A stretch of DNA of 5,964 bases, from NCBI GenBank assembly GCA_029857855.1, contig JAOUGG010000185.1:1-5964 (forward strand), given 5' to 3'. The DNA is from Acidimicrobiia bacterium. Its GTDB lineage: Bacteria; Actinomycetota; Acidimicrobiia; Acidimicrobiales; SZUA-35. Of the stretch, positions 3,878 through 5,964 are shown in pieces (the first letter of the stretch is position 1; the number at the start of each line of letters is the position of its first letter). The position numbers and the translations under genes are program-made. The notes under the pieces were generated by a model. That model did not search any database, was not told where the DNA came from, and saw nothing but the letters and a program-made list of their open reading frames with translations.

Positions 3878-5964
3878 ATGGACCATGCCGAGGTCGGCGA
3901 CCGCCGGCCCTACGACCCGACCGAGATCGAGCCCCGCTGGCAGCAGCGGTGGCTCGACGACGGGTTGTACGAGGTCGACAACGACGACGCCCGGGACACC
4001 CGCTATGTGCTGTCGATGTACCCGTACCCGTCGGGACCGGCCCACATGGGCCACGTCCGCAACTACACCTTCGGTGACCTGCTCGTCCGCTACCACACCA
4101 TGAACGGCCGGGCGGTTCTGTCCCCCATCGGGTTCGACAGCTTCGGACTGCCGGCCGAGAACGCCGCGATCAAATCCGGCGAACATCCCCGCTCCTTCAC
4201 CGACGCCAGGATCGAGGAACTGGCCTCGTCACTACGCCGGATCGGGGCGGTCTACGATCACCGCCGCACCATCAGGAGTCACGACCCCGACTACATCTAC
4301 TGGAACCAGGTGTTCTTTCAGGCGTTCCACGAGGCGGGGCTGATCTACCGGGCCGAGGCTCCGGTCAACTGGTGCCCCGGCTGTCGGACGGTGCTGGCCA
4401 ACGAGCAGGTGGTCGACCGTCGCTGTGAAAGATCCGGTGATCCGGTCGAGCGACGGGAGTTGGAACAGTGGTTCTGCCGCATCACCGCCTACGCCCAGGA
4501 ACTCCTCGATGAACTCGACAACCTGGAGTGGCCGGAGCGGGTCAAGTCGATGCAGCGCAATTGGATCGGCCGGTCCGAGGGCTTCGAGTTCGGCCTGCCC
4601 ATTGCCGACGAGCAGGGAAACTCTCGCACCGACGTCGAGCCACTCGCCGTCTACACCACCCGTCCCGACACGGGCTTCGGCATGACGTTCGCCGTGTTGG
4701 CACCTGAACACCCCAGGGTCGACGAGTTGACCACACCCGGGCAGCGACACGCCGTCGAGGCGTTCCGAGCCGAGGTGGCCGAACGGAGCGAGATCGACCG
4801 CCTGTCCGGCAACACCGCCGCCGGGAAACGTGGAGTGGCCACGGGAACCAGGGTGGTCAACCCGTTCACCGGGCAAGCCGTTCCCGTGTTCCTGGCCGAC
4901 TACGTGCTCCCGTCGTACGGCACCGGTGCCGTCATGGCCGTCCCCGGCCAGGACCAGCGGGACTGGGAGTTCGCAACCGCCCACGGCCTGCCGATCGTGC
5001 GCACCGTACAGCCTCCCGAAGGTTTCGACGGTGAAGCGTGGACCGGCGAGGGACCGGCCGTCAACTCCGGGTGGCTGAATGGTCTCGGTGTGGCCGAGGC
5101 CACGGCGACGGCCATCGATTGGCTGGTCGACCACGGCATCGGGCGGCGCACGGTGAACTTCCGTTTGCGTGACTGGCTGTTCGCGCGGCAACGCTTCTGG
5201 GGTTGTCCAATCCCGATGATCTATTGCGAGAACGACTGTGGGATCGTCGCGGCCCCACGGTCGGATCTTCCCATCGTCGCCCCCGACGACGTGGAGTTCC
5301 GACCGACCGGCGATTCGCCGCTGCTGCGCCACCAGGAGTTTCTGAACACCACCTGCCCGGGGTGCGGTGGCCCCGGCCGACGGGAAACCGACACGATGGA
5401 CACCTTCATCGACTCATCGTGGTACTTCCTGCGATTCTGCGATCCGTCGAACACCGACGAGCCCTTCGGCTGGGACACCGTCGAGAAATGGATGCCGGTC
5501 GACCAGTACATCGGCGGCATCGAACACGCCATCCTTCACCTGCTGTACGCCCGGTTCTTCGCCAAGGCGCTCGTCGATCTCGGCTATGCGCCACCCGGGA
5601 TACGGGAACCGTTTCGGCGGCTGTTCACGCAGGGAATGGTCCGCCTGAACGGCTCGAGGATGTCGAAGTCCAAGGGCAACATGGTCAATCCCGATCACTT
5701 CGTGGACGCCCACGGTGCCGACGCGCTGCGATTGGCCATCCTGCACATCAAACCGCCGGCGGAGGACGTCGATTTCGAGGACTTCCAGCTGAACGGCTGC
5801 GAACGGTTCCTACATCGGGTGTGGCGGCTGGCCGCCAGCGACGATGAGATCATCAACGACCTGGTCAACACGGTACGGACCGGCGCGCCCACCGAGTCCG
5901 ACCGGGAGATCGCCACGGCGACACACGTACTGATCGACCGGGTCACCGGCGACTACGAACGCTG
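3878..5964 (+). CDS. leuS: Leucyl-tRNA synthetase, 5' 695 codons (runs off right edge)
   Basis: This class I synthetase activates leucine with ATP and loads it on tRNA-Leu in the cytosol, and hydrolyses mischarged tRNA. Order of landmarks: the 'HIGH' signature HMGH at residues 56-59 within [22 protein letters not shown] (C166, C169) with C183 of the first zinc-type insert; the CP1 editing domain at about 230-420 with the threonine-rich [11 protein letters not shown] (259-268) and [16 protein letters not shown] (351-366); [20 protein letters not shown] (431-450); a second CxxxC (C450, C454) and CPGC (493-496); [18 protein letters not shown] (502-519); and the 'KMSKS' loop as RMSKS (594-598). 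The anticodon-binding and C-terminal domains begin near the edge and are mostly missing. In the first zinc insert the usual fourth Cys is Ser186 (CERSG), a variant also found in other LeuRS. The start at ATG 3878 gives a normal N-terminus; the message is probably leaderless. Confidence 0.98.
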   Translation, partial: MDHAEVGDRRPYDPTEIEPRWQQRWLDDGLYEVDNDDARDTRYVLSMYPYPSGPAHMGHVRNYTFGDLLVRYHTMNGRAVLSPIGFDSFGLPAENAAIKSGEHPRSFTDARIEELASSLRRIGAVYDHRRTIRSHDPDYIYWNQVFFQAFHEAGLIYRAEAPVNWCPGCRTVLANEQVVDRRCERSGDPVERRELEQWFCRITAYAQELLDELDNLEWPERVKSMQRNWIGRSEGFEFGLPIADEQGNSRTDVEPLAVYTTRPDTGFGMTFAVLAPEHPRVDELTTPGQRHAVEAFRAEVAERSEIDRLSGNTAAGKRGVATGTRVVNPFTGQAVPVFLADYVLPSYGTGAVMAVPGQDQRDWEFATAHGLPIVRTVQPPEGFDGEAWTGEGPAVNSGWLNGLGVAEATATAIDWLVDHGIGRRTVNFRLRDWLFARQRFWGCPIPMIYCENDCGIVAAPRSDLPIVAPDDVEFRPTGDSPLLRHQEFLNTTCPGCGGPGRRETDTMDTFIDSSWYFLRFCDPSNTDEPFGWDTVEKWMPVDQYIGGIEHAILHLLYARFFAKALVDLGYAPPGIREPFRRLFTQGMVRLNGSRMSKSKGNMVNPDHFVDAHGADALRLAILHIKPPAEDVDFEDFQLNGCERFLHRVWRLAASDDEIINDLVNTVRTGAPTESDREIATATHVLIDRVTGDYER

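Noticed and set aside
4232..5332. Minus-strand open frame of 366 codons
   Set aside because: It lies wholly antisense to well-conserved leuS motifs and has no recognisable domain; its openness follows from leuS codon usage.

Overview
The window looks like the chromosome of a GC-rich Gram-positive bacterium, most likely an actinomycetote. The evidence is an MMPL-family exporter tail, a Cys-rich protein of a type I know mainly from actinobacteria, LeuRS sequence of actinobacterial flavour, and two genes that appear to lack a usable Shine-Dalgarno sequence. An Acidimicrobiia-like host is possible, but that is a guess from the look of the proteins.

The right half (about 2917-5964) is core genome. 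It holds a complete tRNA-Ala(GGC) on the minus strand and, upstream of it on the same strand, a 235-residue conserved Cys-rich protein. Across a 116-bp divergent promoter region lies leucyl-tRNA synthetase (leuS), which runs off the right edge after 695 codons.

The left half (1-2110) looks like an accessory scar zone. The end of an MMPL transporter is followed by what appears to be the frameshifted remnant of a MarR-type regulator. Then come two head-to-head ORFs that both lose recognisable sequence at about 1511-1535: a minus-strand beta-rich protein with an internal duplication, and a plus-strand protein resembling the C-terminal part of a secreted-protein domain. Neither has a signal peptide. 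A perfect 22-bp palindrome follows the second one.

The centrepiece is 2063-2958. The 3' part of the tRNA-Ala gene, from the first base of the anticodon loop to 6 nt past the 3' end, is duplicated 848 bp away in direct orientation (47 of 48 bases identical). This is the footprint of integration into a tRNA gene by a tyrosine recombinase. The enclosed segment is very small, with no integrase. It carries a compact minus-strand two-gene cassette: a 55-residue and a 104-residue protein, joined by a 4-nt TTGA stop/start overlap and ended by an 8-bp-stem hairpin 3 nt after the second stop. I recognise neither protein. This minimal tRNA-flanked cassette is the best candidate for something undescribed, either as a non-autonomous mobile cassette or as the trimmed remnant of a larger island.
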